Origin: Bacillus sp. es.036
GTDB lineage: Bacteria; Bacillota; Bacilli; Bacillales; Guptibacillaceae
NCBI RefSeq assembly: GCF_002563635.1
Contig: NZ_PDIZ01000001.1
Coordinates: forward strand, 930,001 to 994,000
Reading direction: 5' to 3'
DNA length: 64,000 nt
Shown here: piece after piece, positions 25,582 to 35,322 of the stretch
Position numbering within the stretch: the first letter of the stretch is position 1
Layout of the letters: each line of letters opens with the position of its first letter
Notes under the pieces: generated by a model
Told to the model about the DNA's origin: nothing
What the model saw: only the letters and a program-made list of their open reading frames with translations
The model's database searches: none
Position numbers and translations under genes: made by a program

Positions 25582-28500
25582 ATGACAGCTATTTCAAAAA
25601 TTCTTGTCGCCAATCGAGGAGAAATCGCAATTCGTATTTTTCGTGCCTGTACGGAGTTAAATATCCGGACAGTCGCGATTTATTCAAAAGAAGACAGTGG
25701 TTCTTATCATAGATATAAAGCAGATGAAGCTTATCTTGTTGGAGAAGATAAGAAGCCGATCGATGCTTATCTTGATATTGAGGGAATTATTGAAATTGCC
25801 AAAACAAATAACATCGATGCGATCCATCCTGGCTATGGTTTTCTTTCTGAAAACCTTCAGTTCGCTAAACGTTGTGAAGAAGAAGGCATAATATTTATTG
25901 GTCCAGAGCTTGAACACCTCAGAATGTTTGGAGATAAAGTGGAGGCGAGAAAGCAAGCGATTCTTGCGGGTCTTCCCGTTATCCCTGGAACAGATGGCCC
26001 AGTGGAAGGACTTGATGAAGTAAAGGCTTTTGCTGATGAAAATGGCTATCCTCTGATGATAAAGGCTGCTCTTGGTGGCGGTGGAAGAGGAATGCGGATC
26101 GTTCGAAGTCAGGAAGCGCTGGCGGATGCATACGATCGCGCGAAATCAGAAGCGAAAGCGGCGTTCGGTGCCGATGATATTTATGTAGAGAAGTTTGTCG
26201 AGAACCCTAAGCACATTGAAGTTCAAATTCTTGGAGATAAACATGGAAATACGATTCATCTCTATGAAAGAGACTGCTCTGTCCAGCGTCGCCATCAAAA
26301 AGTTGTTGAAGTAGCACCAAGCGTATCTCTTAGTGAGGATGCTAGGAGAGAGATATGTGAAGCTGCAGTTAAGCTGATGGAAAATGTGCAGTACGTTAAC
26401 GCAGGTACAGTAGAGTTTCTAGTTAATCAAAACGGTGAGTTTTATTTTATAGAAGTAAATCCCCGCGTGCAGGTTGAACATACAATTACAGAAATGATTA
26501 CGGGCATCGATATTGTGCAATCACAAATAATGATTGCAGAAGGTGAAAATATTCATGGTAATCGCCTCGGTATTCCAGAGCAAGAGGCCATCGACTGTCA
26601 CGGATATGCCATTCAATGTCGTGTTACGACAGAAGATCCGGAGAACAACTTTATGCCAGACACTGGAAAGCTTATGGCTTATCGATCAGGTGGTGGCTTT
26701 GGCGTACGTCTGGATGCAGGGAATGCTTACCAGGGCGCGGTTATTACGCCGTATTATGATTCATTGCTTGTTAAGCTCTCGACCTGGGCACTAAGCTTTG
26801 ACCATGCTTCATCTAAAATGGTCAGAAATTTAAAAGAATTCCGTATTAGAGGAATTAAAACAAATATTGCTTTCCTTGAAAATGTAATGAAACATGAGAA
26901 TTTCCGATCAGGTGTTTATGATACGTCATTCATAGATTCATCACCAGAGCTGTTTGTTTTTCCAAAGCGAAAGGACCGCGGAACGAAGATGCTCTCGTAC
27001 ATTGGGAATATTACGGTTAATGGATTTCCTGGTCTTGATAAAAAGAAAAAACCAACATTTTCGAAAAGAAGGGTACCGCATTTAAAATACAGTGAAGAAA
27101 TCCCTCGAGGTACTAAGCAAATTCTTGATGAAGAAGGGGCAGAGGGACTTGTGCAATGGGTGAAAGAGCAGAAGAAGACCTTGCTCACGGACACGACATT
27201 CCGAGATGGGCATCAATCGCTCCTCGCCACAAGAATGCGTACTACAGATTTACTTCACATTGCAGGTCCAACAGCGAGAATGACGCCGAATTTGTTTTCA
27301 ATGGAAATGTGGGGCGGTGCAACGTTTGATGTTTCTCTCCGCTACTTAAAAGAAGATCCGTGGGATCGTCTAATAAAATTAAGAAAGCAAGTGCCGAACG
27401 TCATGTTCCAAATGTTACTACGCGCTTCGAATGCCGTTGGTTATAAGAACTATCCAGATAACTTAATTCGTGAATTTGTACAAAAGTCTGCTGATGCTGG
27501 TATTGACGTATTCCGTATATTTGACAGTTTGAACTGGGTGGAAGGTATGACAAAGGCCATTGAGGCAGTGCGTGAAACAGGGAAGATTGCTGAAGCATCG
27601 ATTTGTTATACCGGGGATATCTCTGATCCCTCTAAATCAAAATACAACTTAACTTATTATCAGGAGCTTGCTAAAGAGTTAGAACAAGCGGGAGCACATA
27701 TTCTCGGCATAAAGGACATGGCTGGCCTTTTGAAACCACATGCTGCATATGAACTCGTTTCAACTTTAAAGGAAACAGTCTCAATCCCAATCCACCTTCA
27801 TACGCATGATACGAGCGGTAACGGAATCTATACATACGCAAAAGCCATTGAGGCAGGCGTAGATATTGTAGATGTAGCAGTAAGCTCTATGGCGGGGTTA
27901 ACATCTCAACCAAGTGCCAATTCCTTGTATTATGCACTTGATGGTTCAGACAGAAAGCCGGACATCAATATAAACGCGCTAGAGCAATTGTCTCATTATT
28001 GGGAGGATACTCGAAAATATTATAGCGGGTTTGAAAGTGGCATGACAGCTCCGCACACAGAAGTGTACGAGCATGAAATGCCAGGCGGGCAATATAGTAA
28101 CCTTCAACAGCAAGCAAAAGGTGTTGGTTTAGGAGAACGCTGGGATGAAGTTAAGCGGATGTACCGAAGAGTTAATGAAATGTTTGGTGATATTGTAAAA
28201 GTAACACCTTCTTCAAAAGTTGTCGGAGATATGGCGCTATACATGGTCCAAAATAACTTAACTGAAGACGACGTTTATGAACGTGGTGAAACGCTTGATT
28301 TTCCTGATTCTGTAGTTGAACTATTCCAGGGTTACCTTGGTCAGCCTTATCAAGGATTCCCAAAAGAACTTCAGCAAATTATTCTTAAAGGGAGAGAGCC
28401 CATTACGACACGGCCGGGAGAACTGCTCGAACCTGTGAATTTTACAGATTTGAAAGAGACTCTTTACCACAAACTAAATCGTCAAGTCACGAGCCATGAT

Positions 28501-29022
28501 CTTATCTCTTACGCGCTCTATCCAAAAGTCTATCTAGAGTATGAAGAGGTTCAAGAAATGTTTGGTGACGTATCTGTTCTTGATACGCCAACCTTCCTCT
28601 ATGGCATGCGTTTAGGTGAAGAAGTTGAAGTAGAGATTGAACAAGGTAAGACATTGATTGTAAAACTAGTATCCATTGGAGAGCCAAACATAGAAGGAAA
28701 GCGTACGCTTTACTTTGAGTTGAATGGTCAGCCTCGTGAAGTAGTTATTAAAGATGAAAATATTAAAACCGCTATAGCCGCTAAACCAAAAGCAGATCGC
28801 GCTAATCCTAACCACATTGGTGCAACAATGCCTGGAACTGTGATAAAGGTACTTGTTGAAAAAGGTGAGAGAGTAAACAAAGGCGACCACCTGATGATTA
28901 CAGAAGCAATGAAAATGGAAACAACTGTTCAAGCTCCTCGAAGTGGGGTTGTGGAACATATCCATGTAGCAAATGGTGAGGGTATTGAATCAGGAGATCT
29001 ATTGTTAGAAATGAACGAATGA
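25582..29022 (+). CDS. pyc: pyruvate carboxylase
   Basis: Biotin enzyme that carboxylates pyruvate to oxaloacetate, feeding the TCA cycle. Domains in order: biotin carboxylase with ATP-grasp (1-450; GGGGRGMRIV near 160), carboxyltransferase (about 530-800; TTFRDGHQSLLATRMRT), tetramerisation region, and biotinyl domain with K1111 in EAMKME. 1146 aa, as in B. subtilis PycA. AAGGAGG lies 8 nt before the ATG. With only 17 nt after ftsW it is probably read through from there, the arrangement also seen in B. subtilis. Confidence 0.97.
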   Translation: MTAISKILVANRGEIAIRIFRACTELNIRTVAIYSKEDSGSYHRYKADEAYLVGEDKKPIDAYLDIEGIIEIAKTNNIDAIHPGYGFLSENLQFAKRCEEEGIIFIGPELEHLRMFGDKVEARKQAILAGLPVIPGTDGPVEGLDEVKAFADENGYPLMIKAALGGGGRGMRIVRSQEALADAYDRAKSEAKAAFGADDIYVEKFVENPKHIEVQILGDKHGNTIHLYERDCSVQRRHQKVVEVAPSVSLSEDARREICEAAVKLMENVQYVNAGTVEFLVNQNGEFYFIEVNPRVQVEHTITEMITGIDIVQSQIMIAEGENIHGNRLGIPEQEAIDCHGYAIQCRVTTEDPENNFMPDTGKLMAYRSGGGFGVRLDAGNAYQGAVITPYYDSLLVKLSTWALSFDHASSKMVRNLKEFRIRGIKTNIAFLENVMKHENFRSGVYDTSFIDSSPELFVFPKRKDRGTKMLSYIGNITVNGFPGLDKKKKPTFSKRRVPHLKYSEEIPRGTKQILDEEGAEGLVQWVKEQKKTLLTDTTFRDGHQSLLATRMRTTDLLHIAGPTARMTPNLFSMEMWGGATFDVSLRYLKEDPWDRLIKLRKQVPNVMFQMLLRASNAVGYKNYPDNLIREFVQKSADAGIDVFRIFDSLNWVEGMTKAIEAVRETGKIAEASICYTGDISDPSKSKYNLTYYQELAKELEQAGAHILGIKDMAGLLKPHAAYELVSTLKETVSIPIHLHTHDTSGNGIYTYAKAIEAGVDIVDVAVSSMAGLTSQPSANSLYYALDGSDRKPDININALEQLSHYWEDTRKYYSGFESGMTAPHTEVYEHEMPGGQYSNLQQQAKGVGLGERWDEVKRMYRRVNEMFGDIVKVTPSSKVVGDMALYMVQNNLTEDDVYERGETLDFPDSVVELFQGYLGQPYQGFPKELQQIILKGREPITTRPGELLEPVNFTDLKETLYHKLNRQVTSHDLISYALYPKVYLEYEEVQEMFGDVSVLDTPTFLYGMRLGEEVEVEIEQGKTLIVKLVSIGEPNIEGKRTLYFELNGQPREVVIKDENIKTAIAAKPKADRANPNHIGATMPGTVIKVLVEKGERVNKGDHLMITEAMKMETTVQAPRSGVVEHIHVANGEGIESGDLLLEMNE

Positions 29023-29054
29023 AAAAAAGCTGCGCATTTTGCGCAGCTTTTTTC
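29021..29054. terminator. bidirectional terminator pyc/ctaA
   Basis: GAAAAAAAGCTGCGCA, short T loop, TGCGCAGCTTTTTTC. It starts at the pyc stop and reaches the ctaA stop, so both convergent genes end in it. Confidence 0.94.
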
Positions 29055-29946
29055 ATTGCCTGCCACTTCGTAGGGAAAGCATGACAAGGTAGAGTAGAAC
29101 GGTAAATAGTCCAGATATAAAAAGTCCATGGAAGAGGGCAAGAAATAAATTTAGATTTGAAACGACAACAAGCATACCACTCAATGCCTGTAAACTTACA
29201 AACACAAATGAAACAATAAGACCTGTTCGCATCGTTCCTTTAGATTTAAACTCTTTCAAACCAATAATTAAAATATAAAGCAGCCAAATAAAAATGAATA
29301 TTGCTGCCGTTCGGTGTAACATTTGAATTCCCTGCGGTCCAGTTACCGCAAAGAGTTGACCATCGCTACAAAACGGGACATTCTCGCATGCCATGCTCGC
29401 CCCTGTATGGCGTACTAGTGCACCTGTATAAACCACAATGTAGGAATATATGGTGATCGCGTACAAATGAATGCGAATACGCTTAGGGACATGAGGCGTT
29501 TTTTGATTACCCGAAGCTTCAAATACGAGAATGGTTAAAAGAACGACACTTGCAAAACTAGCTAGCGAAAAACCAAAGTGTGAAGCAAGGATAATATCTG
29601 ACTGCCCCCAAACAACAGCAGCAGCGCCAAGCAATCCTTGGAAGACTATTAAGAATACGGAAGCAATCGCTAGAAATTTCGTTTCGCGAAGATGTCCTAT
29701 TTTTCTCCATGTCCATATCGCAAGAATAATAACGAGGAGTCCTAAAGCTGCTGAAACGATTCTGTGACTGACTTCAATAATCGTTTCAATTTCAGGTGCC
29801 TCAGGTAGAACCTTTCCATAGCAGAGCGGCCAGGAGTTACCACAGCCGTCACCTGATCCCGTTTTTGTTACGACAGCCCCCATTAATAGAACTAGTAACA
29901 TTCCAAACGAAGTTAAAATCCCGAATAATTTCAACAATTTATTCAC
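29053..29946 (-). CDS. ctaA: haem A synthase
   Basis: Membrane oxidase that converts haem O to haem A for cytochrome oxidase. 297 aa, eight membrane segments in two homologous halves, with VTKTGSGDGCGNSWPLC (Cys pair in the first extracytoplasmic loop) and conserved His in VSHR, SHFGFS, MLHRTAA and FHGLF as haem ligands. Start chosen as GTG 29946: GAAGGTG is 6 nt upstream and MNKLLKLFG aligns with the B. subtilis protein; a longer frame up to 30060 lacks a ribosome site. Divergent from ctaB. Confidence 0.92.
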   Translation of the reverse strand: MNKLLKLFGILTSFGMLLVLLMGAVVTKTGSGDGCGNSWPLCYGKVLPEAPEIETIIEVSHRIVSAALGLLVIILAIWTWRKIGHLRETKFLAIASVFLIVFQGLLGAAAVVWGQSDIILASHFGFSLASFASVVLLTILVFEASGNQKTPHVPKRIRIHLYAITIYSYIVVYTGALVRHTGASMACENVPFCSDGQLFAVTGPQGIQMLHRTAAIFIFIWLLYILIIGLKEFKSKGTMRTGLIVSFVFVSLQALSGMLVVVSNLNLFLALFHGLFISGLFTVLLYLVMLSLRSGRQ

Positions 29947-30053
29947 AAATAACACCTTCTTATCTAATTGAGTGTAAATCATAGTACAATGAATGTGTGA
30001 AGAGGCAAAACCAACATTGTGCGTATGAAAGGATAGACCATTATGAAACGACG

Positions 30054-30082
30054 TATACAAAACAATTAGATTCGTTTATAAT
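30054..30082 (+). promoter_or_regulatory. possible sigma-A promoter for the ctaB unit
   Basis: TATACA (30054-30059), 17-nt spacer, perfect TATAAT (30077-30082). A second perfect TATAAT at 30151-30156 has only a poor -35 but lies inside a 7-bp inverted repeat (ATCTTAC 30127-30133, GTAAGAT 30158-30164). Either could drive ctaB. Confidence 0.4.
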
Positions 30083-30220
30083 GGATAAGGATTGCGGATA
30101 CTGCTTCCTTTCACAAAACCAACATTATCTTACCATAGCTGTTAGCAAGATATAATAGTAAGATGTGAAGATTGATTTACATTTTGCTTAGCAGAATGGA
30201 AGAAACCTGGAGGGGTAATC

Positions 30221-30328
30221 GTGATAGCAAATAATAAACAGGGCTTACACAGTCTTCTTATAAGATTGTCTAACATGAATGATCGAAAGGCTGATTTACT
30301 TCAGTCGATTGAAAAAGGAGGTGTGTAG
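30221..30328 (+). CDS. upstream ORF, 35 aa, abutting ctaB
   Basis: GTG start with GGAGGGG 5 nt upstream; the 35 codons end in a TAG that lies one base before the TTG start of ctaB, and the last codons contain the ctaB ribosome site (AAGGAGGTG, 30315-30323). The peptide is short, polar and helical ([20 protein letters not shown]). Either a genuine small protein or a leader that couples ctaB translation to its own. No family recognised. Confidence 0.5.
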   Translation: MIANNKQGLHSLLIRLSNMNDRKADLLQSIEKGGV

Positions 30329-30329
30329 A

Positions 30330-31271
30330 TTGAGTAAAGCTAGAACTGCATATGAAGCTTCGAACCGCGTTATGGAACCAGGTCCTTTATCAGAGGCCAA
30401 TCCGTCTGGTACTTGGAAGGATTTCTTAACACTTACGAAATTAGGAATTGTGTTTGATAATTTAATTACCGCATTCACTGGACTATGGGTTGCCTCAGTT
30501 GCTGCAGGATTTGATCTATTCGCTAATCCAATGGTGCTTATTCTTACAATGTTGGGAACAGCTTTTGTTGTTGCCGGGGGAACATCGTTGAATAATTACA
30601 TTGACCGTGATATTGATCAGGTGATGGCGAGAACAAACACACGTCCATCTGTAACCGGTAAAATTCCAGCAAACCAGGTATTATTTGTAGGTCTCGGGCT
30701 ATCAATAGCTGGAACGATCATGTTGCTAATCGTTGAACCGATGGCGGCGTTGCTAGGTCTATTAGGGCTTGTGATCTACGTTGTGCTCTACACAATGTGG
30801 ACAAAACGGACAACTTCATTAAATACGGTGGTAGGCTCGTTTTCTGGTGCGCTTCCGCCACTTATTGGCTGGGCGGCAATCGACCCAAACTTAAGTCCAG
30901 TCGCTTGGGGAATGTTCTTGATTATGTTTATCTGGCAGCCGCCTCACTTCCTCGCACTAGCGATGAAACGGGTTGATGATTATCGAGATGCTGGAATTCC
31001 AATGTTGCCAGTTGTGGCAGGATTTCCAATGACCAAGCGCCAAATTGTATTATATACAGCTGCACTTGTGCCAGTTTCCCTATTGCTTTACAGCTTTGGG
31101 CCAGTATATATTACAGTGGCAGCCATTCTTGGTTTCGGCTGGCTCGCAATTGGCATAGCAGGATTTTTTATGAAGGATGATATAAAATGGGCGCGAATAA
31201 TGTTTGTATACTCGCTTAACTATATTACAATCCTATTCATTGTTATGATTGCTGTAAATATTAATCCTTAA
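30330..31271 (+). CDS. ctaB: protohaem IX farnesyltransferase (haem O synthase)
   Basis: UbiA-type prenyltransferase of the membrane that adds the farnesyl chain to haem B, giving haem O, the substrate of CtaA. The prenyl-diphosphate motif NNYIDRDID and the second acidic region [15 protein letters not shown] are present with about eight or nine membrane segments. Start is TTG 30330 with AAGGAGGTG 6 nt upstream; the frame is open further left but lacks another site. 313 aa. First of the oxidase genes ctaBCDEF. Confidence 0.93.
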   Translation: MSKARTAYEASNRVMEPGPLSEANPSGTWKDFLTLTKLGIVFDNLITAFTGLWVASVAAGFDLFANPMVLILTMLGTAFVVAGGTSLNNYIDRDIDQVMARTNTRPSVTGKIPANQVLFVGLGLSIAGTIMLLIVEPMAALLGLLGLVIYVVLYTMWTKRTTSLNTVVGSFSGALPPLIGWAAIDPNLSPVAWGMFLIMFIWQPPHFLALAMKRVDDYRDAGIPMLPVVAGFPMTKRQIVLYTAALVPVSLLLYSFGPVYITVAAILGFGWLAIGIAGFFMKDDIKWARIMFVYSLNYITILFIVMIAVNINP

Positions 31272-31374
31272 GAGTATGAATGAAAGTATGGTCAGACATG
31301 GTGGGTAGGGATGCCCACCTTGTCTTCCTATAACTCAATTTTGAGTAAAAGCTATTATGAAAGTGAGGTTTAAG

Positions 31375-32406
31375 GTGCAAATGAAACGTTGGAGAAATGT
31401 TTGGCGTTTTTTACCACTGCTATCGGTAATTGCGTTAGCGCTTACGGGTTGCGGGAACGAACAGCTAACAGCTATGCTTCCTAAGGGAGAAGGGGCTGAA
31501 ATGCAATTTAATCTCATGATGTTAAGCCTTTACATCATGATCGGGGTTTTTGTTGTAGTAGCACTCATTTATACAGTTGTGCTTGTTCGTTTCAGACGAC
31601 GTGGTGAAAGCGACAATGAAATTCCAGAGCAAACGGAAGGTAACGTAGTTCTTGAGATTCTATGGACAGTCGTTCCGATTATTCTTCTTTTGATCCTTGC
31701 CGTACCGACAGTTATGACGACGTTTGCATTGGACGAAGGAACTGAAAAAGTGCCTGAAGGTGCAACCGTTATCAAGGTAACAGCACACCAATACTGGTGG
31801 GAATTTGAATATCCGGATCTTGAAGTGAAAACGTCTCAAGATTTGTACATCCCAACTGGTGAAAGAGTTTATTTTGAACTCGTTTCCAAGGATGTGATCC
31901 ATTCATTTTGGGTACCTACTCTAGGTGGGAAAATGGATACGAACACAGCTACAACGAATAAAATGTGGCTGAATGCTCAGGAACCTGGTACATATTATGG
32001 TAAGTGTGCTGAGCTATGTGGACCATCACATGCATTGATGGACTTTAAAGTAATTGCTCAAGAAAAAGAAGACTTTGAAGCCTGGGCAGAAAAAATGAAA
32101 GAAGCCGGTTCACAGGCTGCTTCTGATCAAGCAGCTCAAGGGGAAGAAATTTTCGCAAACAGCTGTATTGGCTGTCACGCTGTAGGTAGTGATGGCGGTA
32201 ACACAGGTCCAAACTTAACAAACTTTGGAGATCGTGAGAAAGTCGCTGGAATTCTTGATCATACAGATCAGAACATCAAAGACTGGATCAGTAATCCTTC
32301 AGAATTCAAGCCAGGTAATAATATGCCTGCTTTTGGCGATCAGCTAAATGATGAAGAGCTTGATGCCTTAGTTGTTTACTTGCAAGGACTAAAAGTTGAA
32401 GAATAG
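31375..32406 (+). CDS. ctaC: cytochrome caa3 oxidase subunit II with cytochrome c domain
   Basis: Electron-entry subunit of caa3 oxidase. Signal peptide with lipobox ALTGC (about C26), two membrane helices, a cupredoxin domain with the CuA ligands in CAELCGPSHALM, and a fused C-terminal cytochrome c domain with haem motif CIGCH and axial Met in NNMPAF. GTG 31375 is chosen because AGTGAGG lies 6 nt upstream; ATG 31381 and ATG 31357 are alternatives. 343 aa. Membrane-anchored, facing outwards. Confidence 0.93.
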   Translation: MQMKRWRNVWRFLPLLSVIALALTGCGNEQLTAMLPKGEGAEMQFNLMMLSLYIMIGVFVVVALIYTVVLVRFRRRGESDNEIPEQTEGNVVLEILWTVVPIILLLILAVPTVMTTFALDEGTEKVPEGATVIKVTAHQYWWEFEYPDLEVKTSQDLYIPTGERVYFELVSKDVIHSFWVPTLGGKMDTNTATTNKMWLNAQEPGTYYGKCAELCGPSHALMDFKVIAQEKEDFEAWAEKMKEAGSQAASDQAAQGEEIFANSCIGCHAVGSDGGNTGPNLTNFGDREKVAGILDHTDQNIKDWISNPSEFKPGNNMPAFGDQLNDEELDALVVYLQGLKVEE

Positions 32407-32432
32407 TCATCGGAAATAAGGAGGTTTCATTC

Positions 32433-34271
32433 GTGTCAGCACATGCTTATAAAAAGAAAAATCCTGTATGGGATTGGCTTACTACCGTTGACCATAAGAA
32501 GATCGGGATACTCTATCTCGCTTCCGGTGCTTTCTTCTTTCTACTCGGTGGTTTAGAAGCAATCTTACTGCGGGTGCAGTTGCTTTATCCAGAATTTGAT
32601 TTTGTCGGAGCTGAAACTTTTAATCAGCTACTTACAATGCACGGTACTACAATGATTTTCCTGGCAGCCATGCCACTAGTATTTGGGTTTATGAACGCCA
32701 TTGTTCCACTCCAAATTGGGGCGAGAGACGTTGCGTTTCCATTCGTAAACTCACTTGGCTTCTGGTTGTTCTCACTTGGTGGAGTGTTATTAAACCTTGG
32801 TTGGTTCATGGGCGGTGCTCCCGATGCAGGTTGGACCGGATATGCGCCTCTATCGACCACAAGTCCAGGGAACGGGGTTGACTTTTACGTTCTTGGACTT
32901 CAGATTTCAGGTATCGGAACGTTAATCGGGGGAATTAACTTCCTGGTCACCATTATTAACATGCGAGCTCCAGGTATGACATTTATGCGTATGCCTTTGT
33001 TCACTTGGTCTAGTTTTATTACATCGGGTCTTATTCTTTTTGCTTTCCCTGCACTTACAATTGGTCTTGCACTACTTATGTTTGATCGTTTGTTTGGTTC
33101 TCAGTTCTTTGCAGCTGAAGCAGGCGGAAATCCGATTATTTACGAACATCTTTTCTGGATCTTTGGGCACCCGGAAGTTTACATCCTTGTTCTACCAGCT
33201 TTCGGTATATTCTCTGAGATCATTGCAACATTTGCGAGAAAGCGTCTGTTTGGTTACTCAGCGATGGTCTTCGCAACAGCTCTTATTGGTTTCTTAGGCT
33301 TTATGGTTTGGGTTCACCATATGTTTACAGTTGGACTTGGTCCAATTGCAAACTCTATTTTTGCGGTTGCTACAATGTTAATTGCGGTTCCAACAGGTGT
33401 TAAAATCTTTAACTGGCTTTTCACAATGTGGGGAGGAAAAGTAAGTTTCCCAACCGCCAATTTATTCGCAGTTGGTTTTATTCCTTCTTTCGTACTTGGT
33501 GGTATGACAGGGGTAATGTTAAGTGTGCCACCTGCTGACTATCAATACCATGATAGTTACTTCGTAGTTGCTCACTTCCACTACGTTATCGTTGGTGGGG
33601 TAGTATTTGGTCTCTTTGCTGGTATGTACTACTGGTGGCCGAAAATTTTCGGTACATTATTAAATGAATTTCTAGGAAAGCTTCACTTCTGGCTATTCTT
33701 TATTGGCTTCCATCTAACATTCTTCCCGATGCATTTCCTAGGTCTTATGGGAATGCCACGTCGAGTGTATACGTACCTTTCTGGTCAGAGCCTAGATGAG
33801 GCCAACTTTGCAGCAACGATCGGTGCTTTTTTGATGGGCCTTGCAACGATCATCATGCTTTGGAACATTATTCAAACATCAATTAAAGGCAAGAAAGCTG
33901 GGAATGATCCATGGGATGCTCGTACGCTTGAGTGGGCGATTGCATCACCAGCTCCAGAATACAACTTTGCTCAAACTCCACTCGTTCGTGGTCTTGATGC
34001 ATGGTGGTTAGAAAAACGTGCTGGTAATAAGGCAATGATTGCAGCGGAGCCGCTCGATGATATTCATATGCCGGACTCCTCAATTCTTCCACTGGTTCTT
34101 TCTACTGGGTTGTTTATTGCAGCTCTTGCAGCAATGTACTCGAATTGGGTGATTGCGATTGGTGGTCTTGTGATCACGGCAGTAGCGATGATTCTTCGCT
34201 CTGTCATTGATTATCACGGCTATCATATCCATAAGGAAGATCTGCCTGATGAAGGGAGGGAAGGCAAATGA
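32433..34271 (+). CDS. ctaD: cytochrome caa3 oxidase subunit I
   Basis: Catalytic haem-copper oxidase subunit that reduces oxygen at the haem a3-CuB centre and pumps protons. 612 aa with about 14 membrane helices. Visible are HGTTMIF (low-spin haem ligand region), GHPEVYILVLPAFG (His-Tyr CuB pair), WVHHMFTVG (CuB His pair) and SYFVVAHFHYV (haem ligands). GTG start 32433 with AAGGAGG upstream. The stop overlaps the ctaE start by ATGA. Confidence 0.97.
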   Translation: MSAHAYKKKNPVWDWLTTVDHKKIGILYLASGAFFFLLGGLEAILLRVQLLYPEFDFVGAETFNQLLTMHGTTMIFLAAMPLVFGFMNAIVPLQIGARDVAFPFVNSLGFWLFSLGGVLLNLGWFMGGAPDAGWTGYAPLSTTSPGNGVDFYVLGLQISGIGTLIGGINFLVTIINMRAPGMTFMRMPLFTWSSFITSGLILFAFPALTIGLALLMFDRLFGSQFFAAEAGGNPIIYEHLFWIFGHPEVYILVLPAFGIFSEIIATFARKRLFGYSAMVFATALIGFLGFMVWVHHMFTVGLGPIANSIFAVATMLIAVPTGVKIFNWLFTMWGGKVSFPTANLFAVGFIPSFVLGGMTGVMLSVPPADYQYHDSYFVVAHFHYVIVGGVVFGLFAGMYYWWPKIFGTLLNEFLGKLHFWLFFIGFHLTFFPMHFLGLMGMPRRVYTYLSGQSLDEANFAATIGAFLMGLATIIMLWNIIQTSIKGKKAGNDPWDARTLEWAIASPAPEYNFAQTPLVRGLDAWWLEKRAGNKAMIAAEPLDDIHMPDSSILPLVLSTGLFIAALAAMYSNWVIAIGGLVITAVAMILRSVIDYHGYHIHKEDLPDEGREGK

Positions 34272-34885
34272 AATCGAACGAAGCAATGACTAAGTTGCCT
34301 GCCAATCCAGAACGGGCTACGCTAGATGGTAAAAATAAATTTCTTGGTTTCTGGTTCTTCCTCGGAGGCGAAACCGTGCTTTTCGCCTCGCTTTTTGGGG
34401 TATACTTAGGATTAAGGAATGCAACAAACGGTGGCGTCACATCGAATGAGCTGTTTGAACTTCCACTCGTTTTTATTGCGACAATGCTTTTGTTATCAAG
34501 TAGTTTAACCTCGGTGTTTGCTACGATGGCACTCAAAACAAATCATTTTAAGCGTATGATTGGCTGGTTTGTGGTGACTGGACTTCTAGGCCTTGCTTTC
34601 CTAGGTCTTGAGATTTATGAGTTTAATCACTATGTCCATGAATACGGTCATACGATTCAAAGTAGTGCATGGGGGTCTGCTTTCTACACGTTAGTAGGTA
34701 CTCACGGAGCTCACGTATTTGTGGGGATTTCCTGGATTACGATTCTTATTATTCGTAATCTAAGAAGAGGGATGGACCTGTATACGGCGCCGAAATTTTA
34801 TCTCTTTGCTCTTTACTGGCACTTTATTGACGTTGTATGGATTTTTATCTTTACAGTCGTTTACCTAATGGGAAAGGTGGGTTAA
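34268..34885 (+). CDS. ctaE: cytochrome caa3 oxidase subunit III
   Basis: Membrane subunit III, which stabilises subunit I and its proton uptake. 205 aa, five membrane helices; family blocks FWFFLGGETVLFASLF at the start and YWHFIDVVWIFIFTVVYL at the end. ATG overlaps the ctaD stop (ATGA), and ctaF follows 4 nt after its own stop, so the genes are tightly coupled. Confidence 0.95.
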   Translation: MKSNEAMTKLPANPERATLDGKNKFLGFWFFLGGETVLFASLFGVYLGLRNATNGGVTSNELFELPLVFIATMLLLSSSLTSVFATMALKTNHFKRMIGWFVVTGLLGLAFLGLEIYEFNHYVHEYGHTIQSSAWGSAFYTLVGTHGAHVFVGISWITILIIRNLRRGMDLYTAPKFYLFALYWHFIDVVWIFIFTVVYLMGKVG

Positions 34886-34889
34886 TTTA

Positions 34890-35234
34890 ATGGCACATCA
34901 TGAAGGTCATGATACACTGTCAGAGCACGATCAAAGTCATCTCGACATTCATCACAAGATTGCTCATGAAAAGGAATTTAAGCAACAGATTGTTTCTTTT
35001 GCCATGATGATTTTCCTAACGATGATTGCTTTCGTAGCTGTAGCTAGCGATGCGATCTCTGATGCTTTTACCGTTATTTTCATCATGATTCTTGCAGGTA
35101 TTCAGCTGGTATTTCAACTTTATATGTTTATGCATTTAAGCCATAAAGGTCATCAGTATCCAGCATGGGGAATATTCTTCGGAGTATTCGTAGCTGGTAC
35201 GTGTGTAGTTGGACTAATGGGCATGATCTGGTAA
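34890..35234 (+). CDS. ctaF: cytochrome caa3 oxidase subunit IV
   Basis: Small accessory subunit of the oxidase (114 aa): a His-rich hydrophilic N-terminus (MAHHEGHDTLSEHDQSH) and three membrane helices, with VFQLYMFMHLSHKGHQYPAWG in the last part. AAAGGTGG lies upstream. Last gene of the cta unit; in B. subtilis ctaG comes next, but here a terminator follows. Confidence 0.93.
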   Translation: MAHHEGHDTLSEHDQSHLDIHHKIAHEKEFKQQIVSFAMMIFLTMIAFVAVASDAISDAFTVIFIMILAGIQLVFQLYMFMHLSHKGHQYPAWGIFFGVFVAGTCVVGLMGMIW

Positions 35235-35250
35235 TCAGAATGAAAGAGAG

Positions 35251-35284
35251 AAGAAGCTGTTCACATTGAACAGCTTCTTTTTTG
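35251..35284 (+). terminator. terminator of ctaBCDEF
   Basis: AAGAAGCTGTTCA (35251-35263), loop CAT, TGAACAGCTTCTT, then T tail. Confidence 0.92.
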
Positions 35285-35289
35285 TGCAT

Positions 35290-35322
35290 AATAAAAAGCG
35301 CAGCAGAGTGCGCTTTATTATT
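35290..35322 (-). terminator. terminator of the AI-2E-family gene
   Basis: AAAGCGCA (35295-35302), loop of six, TGCGCTTT (35309-35316); read on the minus strand it runs into a T-rich tail. It begins right at the stop codon. Confidence 0.8.
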
